From assembly GCA_964556705.1 (NCBI GenBank), contig CAZKXX010000014.1:1-52788 (forward strand): DNA of 52,788 nucleotides, read 5' to 3'. Origin of the DNA: CAZKXX01 sp964556705 (GTDB lineage Bacteria; Acidobacteriota; Terriglobia; UBA7540). A model generated the notes under the pieces. The model was given only the letters and a program-made list of their open reading frames with translations. It was not told the DNA's origin and searched no databases. Made by a program: the position numbers and the translations under genes. Below, one piece after another: positions 30,934 to 38,947 of the stretch (positions are counted from its first letter, which is position 1; every line of letters begins with the position of its first letter).

Positions 30934-33900
30934 GCGCGCCTTCGATGATTTTGCGCTCTTCGTCCGTGATGCCGTACAGTTCGTAAACCAGGTCGTCAAT
31001 TTCGGCGTCGGTTCGGGCGATCTCGCGCTCGAGGTCGGTAGCGCCGGCCTCCGGCCGGCCCGTTTGCCGCCGAGACGGCGGCGCTACGCCCTTCCGCTTG
31101 TGCAGTTCCAGCATCCGCTCGACCAGCTCGACCAGCTTGTCGTGCCGCGCCTTGTCGGCGGGGTCGGAGAAGTTGATCGTGCGGATGGGAAGCTGTTCGA
31201 TAAACTGCTTATTCGCGGCGAAGTACCCTCCGTGAAATGTCGTCGAAATTCGCTTGAAACAGAAATCCAACAGGCGCGAATTCAGAAGCCCGCACAGGTA
31301 CGCCAAGCTGCACGCGCCTTGGGCACAAGTAATGCCGTAACCGCCGGTCGTCACGTTCACGAAGTAGAACGAATCGCCCAAGTCAAGATAGGCCGCCAGC
31401 TCCGTGACCATATAAGGGACGAGCAACTTTGGTTGCTCCCACATGCCGAGGTTCTGCGTCCGGCCAAACCGATACCACTCCGCGTCCTTGAACTTTCCCC
31501 CCTCGCGGCTTTCGAGTAGCTTCTTATTGCGTGTTAAGTAGCCCCACACCAATGGGAAATGACGGCGCATCTCGTCAGCATCGAACAATCGGGCATGGCA
31601 ATCCTTCACCTCGTACGGAAAGAGCACAACGGCCCTCGCCTGAGCAGAGTAACGATGAATACTTCCACTTCGAACTACAGCCTTAAGGATGGAAGACTCC
31701 AGTGAAACCCATTCACCGAGTTCCTTGCTGAAGACTTCCGTGGTGTTCTTTTTCTTCCCCTGGCGGAACTGCTCGAAGAGAAAAACTGTGTCTGCACTTG
31801 TTATCGGCCCTTGGTAGATTCGCGCCGCCACATCGCCCAGTTTTACGGGCATTGCCTGGAGCTTGTCGAAAAGCGCCCCGCCCTTACCTACGGTGAAGTT
31901 CCACTCCGAAGCACCGGCTTTGCTGGCGGAAATTCCGCCCTGCATAGCTTTCCCGGAATCGCGCCATGCGTCCAGGTCGTCAACTTTCTCGAATCGAAAT
32001 TGCTTGTTGCCGGATTTATCCAGGAACAAAAGGCATGTGTAATTCGTCGCCCCCTCGAAGACCTGCTGGTCGCCGAAGTGGACGATGTGTTGGAGATGGT
32101 TTCCCTCAGCAATCAGCGCGCGCAGGGCTTGGCCATATTTGGCGTTGAAGAATTTGTGCGGAAGGATGAAGCCGAGTTTGCCCTGCTTGTTGAGAACGCT
32201 CAGCCCTTTTTCGACAAAGACGACGTAGATGTCGTAATTTCCCGAGCCGGCCGACTTGTATCGCTGCTTGTAGTACTCGACCTCGACGGGAGCCCATTCC
32301 TTCATGTGCTGGATACGCACGTACGGCGGGTTGCCGATGACGCAATCAAATCCGCCGGCGCGCATGATGTCGGGGATGGTGGGGGGGCCGGGGCTGTAGC
32401 GGCGGTCTATGACCGCCGGTTTTTCTGAAGTAGTGGGCCCGCCAGGTCGGGACAATAGATCGTCCTTACTGCCGGTGGATGGCGGGGTCTCCCGCGGTGC
32501 GGCGTTCCGGCGGTCATAGACCGCCGCTACAGAACCGGGACGGCGGTCATAGACCGCCGCTACAGCAAACCAATCGAAGGCGTTGATGCGCTCGCGCTCC
32601 TCATCCGCGAACAGCACGCCCTGGTCGTAGATATCCGGGCCGATCAGCGAATTCCCGCAGATGATGTTGTATTTCAGTTCCGGCAGCAGCGACTGCTTGG
32701 GCGGCAGTTGCGACCGCTCGCCCTCCAGCGCCTTCACGTACAGGCTCATCATGGTGATTTCGACCGCCTGCGGGTCAATATCGACGCCGAAGAGATTGTT
32801 CCGCAGGATGCGCGCCTTGCGCACGACGGAGAGGCGCGGCTCGCCGTTCTCCCCGCGAATCAAATCCGGAAACAGCGGATGGACGTGCGCTTCTTTGGGG
32901 TGCTCCGTGAGGTAGCGGACGTGATAGTCGATCAGATACTGGAACGCGCCGAGCAGGAACGACCCGGAGCCGCACGCCGGGTCGAGGATGCGGATTTTTT
33001 CGATCTGTTTGGGAGTCTTTCCTTCGATCACCTTCCCCACCGTATGCCGGACGATGTAGTCCACAATGTACTGCGGGGTGTAATAGACGCCGCCCGCCTT
33101 GCGGACTTCGGGTTTCTCTTCCACGAAGACGCGCTTGGGCGTCGCGCGGATCGTCTTGCCGAGATACCGCTCGTAGATGGAGCCGAGCAGCTCGACGCCG
33201 ATCACGTCAAAGCGGTACGGGCTCCGGGGCGGGTAGAGGCGCTCGATGATCCGCGCCAGAACTTCGGAATCGGTCTTGATGGTTTCCGAGAGGTGCGGCT
33301 TGAAGATTTCGCCGTTAAAATGGTCGTTGATGCGGTGGAAGAGGTCGTTGAGCCAGTCGAAGATGTGGAACTTGCCGCCGCGCGCCTGCCACATTTCGAC
33401 CGCCTCGCGGAGCTGGTTCTTTTCGATGATGCGGCGGTCCTCGGCGATGCGGATGAAGACGATGCGGTCGAGCAGGCGCTGGACGACTTCGTTCAACTGC
33501 CTGGCGGTGAGGCCGGGATTGTTCCTGAAGACGTTGCGCGCCAGGTCCTCGCGCCAGCCCGTCATTTCATCAAGGAAGGCTTCGTCCACCGGAATGCGCA
33601 GGCGCTGGGTGCGGCGGTCGCGCGGCAGCATGGCGTCGAGCGAGCCGGCGGCGACGCGCTCCTTCGAAAATTCCCAGAGCTTCTCGGCCTGCTTCAGGTA
33701 GTCCGTGTACTGGAGCTTGAGCAGCAGCCCCTCGTCAGGCTTGCGCTCGTCGGGCTGGATGGAAGCGTCGTAGAAACGGAATTCCTCAAAGTCGGTGAGG
33801 ACGACGAAGAAGACCTGCCTGGTGTTCCAGGCGTAGCCCTTGGCTTGCAGGATGTGCCGGGCGCTATCGAGCGGCTCGGCGGGAGCTTTGGCTTCGACGA

Positions 33901-34168
33901 AAAACTTGGTCTGGCCGTTGAGCCGGAAGCTGTAATCGGGCCGGCCGCGCGACTCCTCCTCGGCGGTTTCGACGACCACCTCGCGCGCGTGATGCGGAAG
34001 GCCCGCTTCGTTCCGCACGTCCCAGCCGAGGGCTTCGAAGAAAGGATTGAGGAAATCGATCCGCGCCTGGGCTTCGGGGTAGCGCTTCGAACGGTAATGC
34101 TCCTTGTCGGCCTCGAACCTGGCGATGAGCCTGGCGAGGCTTTCCGTGAAGGCTTGCGGCGCGGCCAA
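30929..34168 (-). CDS. Type IIG restriction endonuclease / adenine-specific DNA methyltransferase
   Basis: 1079 residues from the TTG at 34168, chosen because AGGAG lies eight bases upstream; a longer frame begins at a TTG at 34249. One chain cuts and methylates DNA. The N-terminal nuclease is PD-(D/E)XK-like (RPDYSFRLNG, then FFVEAKAP). The N6-adenine methylase has motif I ILDPACGSGSFLLGAF and motif IV VIGNPPYVRIQ; the C-terminal third should be the target-recognition domain and has visibly lower GC than the rest. Three REP palindromes lie in frame just before NPPY, read as VAAVYDRRPG, VAAVYDRRN and AVIDRRYS, and a BIME is translated near the C-terminus. The TAG stop is in another REP. No frameshift is seen, so it may be functional. 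Confidence 0.88.
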   Translation of the reverse strand: MAAPQAFTESLARLIARFEADKEHYRSKRYPEAQARIDFLNPFFEALGWDVRNEAGLPHHAREVVVETAEEESRGRPDYSFRLNGQTKFFVEAKAPAEPLDSARHILQAKGYAWNTRQVFFVVLTDFEEFRFYDASIQPDERKPDEGLLLKLQYTDYLKQAEKLWEFSKERVAAGSLDAMLPRDRRTQRLRIPVDEAFLDEMTGWREDLARNVFRNNPGLTARQLNEVVQRLLDRIVFIRIAEDRRIIEKNQLREAVEMWQARGGKFHIFDWLNDLFHRINDHFNGEIFKPHLSETIKTDSEVLARIIERLYPPRSPYRFDVIGVELLGSIYERYLGKTIRATPKRVFVEEKPEVRKAGGVYYTPQYIVDYIVRHTVGKVIEGKTPKQIEKIRILDPACGSGSFLLGAFQYLIDYHVRYLTEHPKEAHVHPLFPDLIRGENGEPRLSVVRKARILRNNLFGVDIDPQAVEITMMSLYVKALEGERSQLPPKQSLLPELKYNIICGNSLIGPDIYDQGVLFADEERERINAFDWFAVAAVYDRRPGSVAAVYDRRNAAPRETPPSTGSKDDLLSRPGGPTTSEKPAVIDRRYSPGPPTIPDIMRAGGFDCVIGNPPYVRIQHMKEWAPVEVEYYKQRYKSAGSGNYDIYVVFVEKGLSVLNKQGKLGFILPHKFFNAKYGQALRALIAEGNHLQHIVHFGDQQVFEGATNYTCLLFLDKSGNKQFRFEKVDDLDAWRDSGKAMQGGISASKAGASEWNFTVGKGGALFDKLQAMPVKLGDVAARIYQGPITSADTVFLFEQFRQGKKKNTTEVFSKELGEWVSLESSILKAVVRSGSIHRYSAQARAVVLFPYEVKDCHARLFDADEMRRHFPLVWGYLTRNKKLLESREGGKFKDAEWYRFGRTQNLGMWEQPKLLVPYMVTELAAYLDLGDSFYFVNVTTGGYGITCAQGACSLAYLCGLLNSRLLDFCFKRISTTFHGGYFAANKQFIEQLPIRTINFSDPADKARHDKLVELVERMLELHKRKGVAPPSRRQTGRPEAGATDLEREIARTDAEIDDLVYELYGITDEERKIIEGAL
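31038..31087. repeat. BIME inside the coding region of the restriction gene
   Basis: GTAGCG head at 31038 and CGCTAC tail ending at 31087, with two hairpins, GCCGGCC/GGCCGGC and GCCGCCG/CGGCGGC. It is the same element as 29372-29424. It is read in frame as the stretch VAPPSRRQTGRPEAGATDL near the C-terminus of the enzyme. Confidence 0.8.
32395..32564. repeat. Three REP palindromes in frame inside the restriction gene
   Basis: Hairpins CGGCGGTC/GACCGCCG at 32400-32418 (TGTAG on the left), 32508-32526 and 32541-32559 (CTACA on the right of both). They are identical in stem to the copies flanking the RAYT gene. They add roughly 60 codons between the SLIGPDIYDQGVLFADEE segment and the NPPY motif without breaking the frame. 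Confidence 0.88.
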
Positions 34169-34522
34169 ATCGCGTTCTCCTGACGGCGGGTATTGCTGAA
34201 AGAAAAGGTAACGCGGCGAAGTGTAACGCAGCCGAGGCAGGCGCTTCAACTCCTCTCACGGCCGCAGCCCGGCGCCGCGCCCCGATATGGCCACGGGCAG
34301 GATGCCCGTGGGACGACAACACGCCGGGCGGGTCGCCCGTGGTAAGGGTGCACCGAAAAAGCTTGACGATCGTGATGAATGACTGTCGCCTACTTAGGTA
34401 AGCTTGGAAGGCCCATCGGGCTGTGCGCTCCGCCCCGAGGTCGGCCGCATCCCCGGCCCTGTCCCTCGCCCGCAGCGCTGCGGGCTGAGGCGGCATCTAA
34501 GAGATTGAAAGGACGATTCGGC
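34169..34522. other. Intergenic region between divergent genes, with a hairpin repeat at 34291-34311
   Basis: 354 bases between the restriction-gene start and the promoter of the protease gene. A perfect 9-bp hairpin, CCACGGGCA (34291-34299) / TGCCCGTGG (34303-34311), is followed by a second one, CGGGCG/CGCCCG around 34325-34339. Both look like REP-type repeats marking the edge of the island. The ribosome-binding site AGGAG of the restriction gene is at 34177-34181. No gene is evident. Confidence 0.55.
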
Positions 34523-34550
34523 TTGGCAGGCGGCTGTGCTATGCTATACT
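34523..34550 (+). promoter_or_regulatory. Sigma-70-type promoter for the protease gene
   Basis: TTGGCA (34523-34528), 16-base spacer, TATACT (34545-34550), 32 bases before the ATG at 34583. Both boxes match the consensus at five of six positions. Confidence 0.6.
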
Positions 34551-34582
34551 GCGGCGGAAGCAGGGTGAGGAGCCAAACAGAG

Positions 34583-36202
34583 ATGCGACAAAGTCGGCGA
34601 GCGGTCTGGTTTATCCTTTCCACGGTAATGCTCTGCGCGGTGCTAGGCGGCGCCTACGGGCGGCGCGTCGAAGCTACCACGCGCGGCGGGGACGATTCCG
34701 ACGTCAAGGCGGGTTTGAACGCCTTCACGAAGGTTTACAACCTCATCGAGCAGAACTACGCGGACGCCGTGGACCCGGACCGCGCCATCTTCGGCGCGCC
34801 CTACGGCGGCACGGGCGCCATTCCGGGCATGCTCCGCACCCTCGACCCGCACACCAACTTCTTCGACCAGCGCCAGTTCGCGCAGCTCCGGGAAGACCAG
34901 GAAGGCAAGTATTACGGCGTGGGCATGCAGATCCAGCAGCGGCCCGGAAAAATGGGCAAGCCCATCACCATGGTGCTGCTGCCCATGCCCGGCTCGCCGG
35001 CTTTTCGCGTCGGCCTGCGTCCCGGCGACGTCATCACGCACGTGGACGGCAAGCCCACCGAAGGCTTGACCACTCCGCAGGTGGCGGAAATGCTGAAGGG
35101 GCCGAAGGGCACGCTCGTGCGCGTCACGATTGACCGCGAAGGGAGCGAGGAGGCGCTTCAGTTCACGATTACGCGAGACGAGATCGCGCGACTCAGCGTG
35201 GACAGCGCCTTCATGATCCGCCCCGGCGTCGGCTATATCCACATCGCCAATTTCAATGAAGCGACGAACGACGAGCTGACGGCCGCGCTGCGCCGGCTCG
35301 ACGAGCGGAACCTCCAGGGACTGATTCTGGACTTTCGCGGCAACCCGGGCGGGCTCCTCCAGCAGGCCGTCGAGGTCGCGGACCACTTTCTCGAGAAGAA
35401 CCAGTTGATCGTCTATCACTACGGCCGCGAGTCCCGCGAGAAGCGGTATTACGCTTCCAGCCGCGCCAAAGGCTCCGAGTACCCCATCGTCGTGCTCATC
35501 AACCGGTTTACGGCCAGTGCGGCCGAAATCGTGACCGGCGCGCTCCAGGACCACGACCGCGCGCTGGTGATCGGCGAGCCGAGCTTCGGCAAAGGGCTGG
35601 TGCAGACCGTCTATCCGCTGAGCGAGAAGACCGGGCTGGCGCTGACGACGGCGCGCTACTACACGCCCAGCGGCCGGCTCATCCAGCGGCAGTACACCGA
35701 CGTCTCCCTCTACGATTATTTGTACTCTCCGCAGCAGAACAACGGCAACCGCAAGGAAGTGCGGATCACCGACGGCGGGCGCGAAGTGTACAGCGGCGGC
35801 GGAATCGATCCCGATATCCAGGTCTCCGACCCGCGGCTGAATCCCGTGCAGGAACGTCTGCTGCGCCGCCAGGTCTTCTTCAATTTCGGGAAGTACTACC
35901 TCGGCATCCACAAGACGATTCCGCAGGACTTCAACGTGGATGAGAACGTGATGGATGAGTTCCGCCGCTTCCTGGCGCGCGAGAAGGTGAACCTCACGGA
36001 AGGCGATCTTCAGGACAATTACGACTTCATCCGTAACCGCATCCGGCTCCAGCTCATTACCGTCATTTACGGAGAAAATGAGGCGGACCGGCTCACCCTC
36101 GCCGACGACGCGCTCGTGCAGAAGGCGATCGAGCTGCTGCCCGAAGCCCGCGAGCTCGTGGCGAAGGCCAAGAAGTATATGGCCGCGCGCGAGGGGCGGT
36201 AA
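34583..36202 (+). CDS. C-terminal processing peptidase, S41 family (CtpA-like)
   Basis: 539 residues from the ATG at 34583 (GAGGAG 13 bases upstream); the frame is open further but the upstream part is not protein-like. An N-terminal signal or anchor (residues about 6-25) sends it to the periplasm. A PDZ domain (GVGMQIQQRPG to PGDVITHVDGKP) binds substrate C-termini. The serine/lysine dyad is in RFTASAAEIVTGAL and GEPSFGKGLVQTVYPL. The C-terminal 140 residues (after GGIDPDIQVSDP) are longer than in the smallest family members and helical. It probably trims or degrades envelope proteins. It starts a new transcription unit after the restriction island. Confidence 0.92.
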   Translation: MRQSRRAVWFILSTVMLCAVLGGAYGRRVEATTRGGDDSDVKAGLNAFTKVYNLIEQNYADAVDPDRAIFGAPYGGTGAIPGMLRTLDPHTNFFDQRQFAQLREDQEGKYYGVGMQIQQRPGKMGKPITMVLLPMPGSPAFRVGLRPGDVITHVDGKPTEGLTTPQVAEMLKGPKGTLVRVTIDREGSEEALQFTITRDEIARLSVDSAFMIRPGVGYIHIANFNEATNDELTAALRRLDERNLQGLILDFRGNPGGLLQQAVEVADHFLEKNQLIVYHYGRESREKRYYASSRAKGSEYPIVVLINRFTASAAEIVTGALQDHDRALVIGEPSFGKGLVQTVYPLSEKTGLALTTARYYTPSGRLIQRQYTDVSLYDYLYSPQQNNGNRKEVRITDGGREVYSGGGIDPDIQVSDPRLNPVQERLLRRQVFFNFGKYYLGIHKTIPQDFNVDENVMDEFRRFLAREKVNLTEGDLQDNYDFIRNRIRLQLITVIYGENEADRLTLADDALVQKAIELLPEARELVAKAKKYMAAREGR

Positions 36203-36253
36203 AATCCGCCGGTTGCGCAAATTTTCCGGGATCTGCTGAGAATCCGACAGAAT

Positions 36254-36281
36254 GGCCGCTACTGCCCGCCCCAGAGCGGCC
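36254..36281. terminator. Stem-loop between the convergent protease and tRNA genes
   Basis: GGCCGCT (36254-36260) / AGCGGCC (36275-36281) with a 14-base loop. It lies 52 bases after the protease stop and 50 bases beyond the tRNA 3' end, so it could end transcripts from both sides, but there is no strong T tract. Confidence 0.35.
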
Positions 36282-36330
36282 GATAAGGGTCTGCCAACCT
36301 CAGTCTAACTCTTTTGTTTTCAATGGGATA

Positions 36331-36406
36331 TGGTGGACGCGAAGGGATTCGAACCCTCGACCTCAGCGTTGCGAACGCCGCGCTCTCCCAACTGAGCTAC
36401 GCGCCC
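36331..36406 (-). tRNA. tRNA-Ala (anticodon CGC)
   Basis: 76 bases including an encoded CCA (36331-36333). The acceptor GGGCGCG pairs with CGCGTCC; the D arm GCTC/GAGC, anticodon stem CGGCG/CGCTG and T arm GAGGG/CCCTT all form, with G-U pairs. The anticodon loop TTCGCAA has CGC at 36371-36373, which reads the alanine codon GCG. The T loop TTCGAAT is standard. It lies 56 bases downstream of, and in the same direction as, a gene for a tRNA-Ala editing protein. Confidence 0.95.
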
Positions 36407-36462
36407 ACGAACAGAGAATATAACACGCCGGCGGCGAAAGCGGCAATCATCGCCAACGGCCT

Positions 36463-37671
36463 TCACGCCAGCGACTGCGCCGCGAACGCCAGCGCCTCTT
36501 CGAGTTTCGCTTCGCTCAGTCCCCCGCCCTGCGCGAAATCCTTCGTTCCGCCGCCCTTTCCGCCGAATTTCGAGACCGTCTGCTTGAGCAGCGCGTCCAT
36601 GTCGAGCTCCCCGCCGGAAGTTTGGGCGAAGAAAAGCGTCGCCGGCGTCCCGCGAACCGCAATGAGCGCGACGGCGTTCGGTTCGCGCGCCACCGCGTGC
36701 GCGAACATTTTCGCTTCCGCCTGCGCGCCCGCATCGAAAATGCGGCGCACGATTCGCCGCTCCGCGCTCTCCGGCGCTGCGACGCAGAACTCCTTCGCCT
36801 CGTATTCCGCCAATCGCTCGAGCAGCTTTTCCCGACTGCGCAACGCGGCGCGCAGTTCGTCGGCTTGCTTCTCGATCAGCCGCGGCACGTCCTCCGCCGC
36901 GCCGGAAAAATGCCGAGCGGCTTCGCCGAGAACGAGATAATCCCGCCGCGCCGCTCGCAGCGCGCGCGAGCCACAGACGAACTCGACGCGCGTCAGGCCC
37001 TTCAGCCGTTCGAGTTTCCGCACCAGCACCAGGCCCACCGCGCCCGTGCGCCGCACGTGCGTGCCGCCGCAGGCGGAGAGGTCGAAGTCCACCACTTCCA
37101 CGAGCCGCACTTCTCCCGTTCGCTCCGTCGGCTTGCGCAGGTCGAGTTGCCGCGCTTCTTCCGGCGCTCGAAACGAAATCCGCACGTCGCGGTCTTCGAA
37201 AATCACCCGGTTCGCGAGTTCTTCGGATTCGTCGGCCTGGCGCCGGCCCACGCGGTCCGAGTCGAGATCGATCGTCGAGACTTCCGCACCCAGATGAAAC
37301 GAGACGGTCTTGTATCCGCCTACGCGCTCGAACGCCGCCGAAAGCAGATGCTGGCCGGTGTGCTGCTGCATGTGGTCGAAACGGCGCGCCCAGTCGATCG
37401 CGCCTCGCACGCGTTCGGTGGCGGGCGCGCGAGCGAGGATGTGGGCGATGCGGTCGCCTTCGTCCGCGACGTCGAGCACGGGCTCACCGTCGAGCGTTCC
37501 CCGGTCCGCCGGCTGCCCGCCCGATTCGGGATAGAACGCCGTGCGATCGAGATAGACGCGAGCCCCTGCCTGCGCAGGCAGGCCGCGCGCTTCAGGCTCG
37601 ACCGCCGTCACCGCGGCGTCGAATTCGCGCAGGTAGCAGTCCGTGTAGTAAAGCCGTTCGGTCGGTGCCAT
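36463..37671 (-). CDS. AlaX-type alanyl-tRNA editing protein with DHHA1 domain
   Basis: 402 residues from the ATG at 37671, which shares a base with the threonine synthase stop (TGATG). It matches the editing half of alanyl-tRNA synthetase: the zinc and catalytic motifs HTGQHLL and CGGTH (HxxxH and CxxxH), RTAFYPESGGQPAD at the N-terminus, a coiled linker, and a C-terminal DHHA1 domain ending GGKGGGTKDFAQGGG. There is no aminoacylation domain. It should remove serine or glycine wrongly loaded on tRNA-Ala. A tRNA-Ala gene follows directly downstream. An 18-bp palindrome is embedded in the reading frame near the N-terminus (GLPAQAG). Confidence 0.92.
   Translation of the reverse strand: MAPTERLYYTDCYLREFDAAVTAVEPEARGLPAQAGARVYLDRTAFYPESGGQPADRGTLDGEPVLDVADEGDRIAHILARAPATERVRGAIDWARRFDHMQQHTGQHLLSAAFERVGGYKTVSFHLGAEVSTIDLDSDRVGRRQADESEELANRVIFEDRDVRISFRAPEEARQLDLRKPTERTGEVRLVEVVDFDLSACGGTHVRRTGAVGLVLVRKLERLKGLTRVEFVCGSRALRAARRDYLVLGEAARHFSGAAEDVPRLIEKQADELRAALRSREKLLERLAEYEAKEFCVAAPESAERRIVRRIFDAGAQAEAKMFAHAVAREPNAVALIAVRGTPATLFFAQTSGGELDMDALLKQTVSKFGGKGGGTKDFAQGGGLSEAKLEEALAFAAQSLA
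37565..37582. repeat. Perfect 18-bp palindrome inside the alaX gene
   Basis: CCTGCCTGC at 37565-37573 followed directly by its reverse complement. It encodes LPAQAG in frame, in the segment ARGLPAQAGARVYLD, and looks like a repeat insertion that kept the frame. Confidence 0.65.
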
Positions 37672-38858
37672 CAGGGTTGTCCCTTCCGTTCAAAAGTCCG
37701 CATCGCTTCAGTATATTTGTGCGCGCCGGCGGTGAGAAACAGCACGGTCGTCTCGTAGCCGGCGAGAAATCCCTCGCGCAGGAGAAGGCGCAACGCGGCG
37801 AGCGTCGCGCCCGCTTCCGGCGAAACAAGCAGCCCTTCGGTCTCCGCCAGTTCGCGCGCGCCCGCGAGCATCGCCGGATCCTCAACGGCCAGCGCCATGC
37901 CGCGGGTCTCGCGCAAGGCGCGAAGCATCAAAAAATCGCCCAGCGCGCGCGGCACCAAGAGGCCGGCGGCAATCGTCTTCGGCTCGCGCCATTCTTCGAA
38001 GCGCTCCGCCCCCTTCGCAAAAGCGCGCACGAGCGGCGCGCAGCCCGAGGCCTGAACGGCGCACAGGCGCGGTCGCCGACGGCCGATCCAACCGAGTTCC
38101 TGCATTTCGTCGAAGGCGCGCGCCATGCCGATCAGGCCCGTGCCGCCGCCGGCGGGATAGACGATGACGTCGGGCAGCCGCCCGCCCAGCTGTTCGTAGA
38201 GTTCGTAGGCCATCGTCTTCTTCCCTTCCAGCCGGTAAGGCTCGCGAAGGGTGGAGCAATTGAACGCGTTGTGCGTTTCCAGATATTCGTCGAGCGCGCG
38301 GCCGCAATCGGCAAGACTCCCTTCGACCGTCACGACGCGCGCGCCGGCGAGGAGGCACTCGAGACGGTTCACTTCGGGCGTCGCCTGCGGCATGAAGACC
38401 GTTGCTTCCATTCCGGCCCGCGCGGCATACGCGGCGAGCGCGCCACCGGCATTTCCCGCCGACGCCATCGCCAGCCGGCAGAGACCCAGTTCGCGCGCCA
38501 TGCTGACTGCCACGGCGAGTCCTCGCGCCTTGAACGAGCCCGTGGGATTGCGCGACTCGTCCTTCAGGAAGAGGTTGGGCATTCCCAACCGTTCGCCCAG
38601 CCGCGTGGCGCGCAGGAGCGGCACGAAACCTTCTCCGAGCGAAACGATATTTTTGTCCCCGCGGACCGGCAGCACCGCGCGGTAGCGCCACAGCGAAGCC
38701 GGCGCATGGCGCAGGCAGGCTTTCAGCCGCTCGCCTTCTTCCCGGTTCAGCCGATACTTCGCCCCCAGCGGACCCCCGCAGGCGCAGACGTTCCACACCT
38801 GTCCGGCTTCGTGCCGCTTGCCGCAGCGCGCGCATTCGAGGTGAGAGAGCAGCGACAT
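37671..38858 (-). CDS. thrC: Threonine synthase
   Basis: 395 residues from the ATG at 38858. It is a fold-type II PLP enzyme that converts O-phosphohomoserine to threonine. The N-terminal zinc-ribbon-like part (CARCG and CACGG) is typical of the longer bacterial/archaeal form. The PLP lysine is in NPTGSFKARG, the phosphate-binding loop is YPAGGGTGLIG and the substrate loop is ASAGNAGGALA. The domain order and length fit ThrC better than threonine dehydratase. It overlaps the editing-protein gene by one base, so the two are co-translated. Other threonine genes are not in the window. Confidence 0.9.
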   Translation of the reverse strand: MSLLSHLECARCGKRHEAGQVWNVCACGGPLGAKYRLNREEGERLKACLRHAPASLWRYRAVLPVRGDKNIVSLGEGFVPLLRATRLGERLGMPNLFLKDESRNPTGSFKARGLAVAVSMARELGLCRLAMASAGNAGGALAAYAARAGMEATVFMPQATPEVNRLECLLAGARVVTVEGSLADCGRALDEYLETHNAFNCSTLREPYRLEGKKTMAYELYEQLGGRLPDVIVYPAGGGTGLIGMARAFDEMQELGWIGRRRPRLCAVQASGCAPLVRAFAKGAERFEEWREPKTIAAGLLVPRALGDFLMLRALRETRGMALAVEDPAMLAGARELAETEGLLVSPEAGATLAALRLLLREGFLAGYETTVLFLTAGAHKYTEAMRTFERKGQP

Positions 38859-38947
38859 CGTTTGCGCAGTCTAGCCGAGCGCGGAACAGCGGGTCAACGG
38901 AGCGGCGTTCGGGAGGGCGGTTCACCGCATGCTACAATCAAAGCGCC

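Noticed and set aside
32708..34183. Plus-strand open frame of 491 codons
   Set aside because: It is antisense to the restriction-methylase and has no recognisable domain.
29136..34582. Classical insertion sequence around the restriction genes
   Set aside because: No DDE transposase or terminal inverted repeats of IS type were found; the only transposase is the RAYT.
34643..36220. Minus-strand open frame of 525 codons
   Set aside because: It is antisense to the S41 peptidase, which has a promoter, signal segment and catalytic motifs.
36300..36462. Integrative element at the tRNA-Ala gene
   Set aside because: There is no integrase gene, no repeat of the tRNA 3' end, and normal housekeeping genes lie on both sides.
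36314..36940. Plus-strand open frame crossing the tRNA gene
   Set aside because: It runs through the tRNA-Ala and is antisense to the editing-protein gene; the product is serine/alanine-rich noise.
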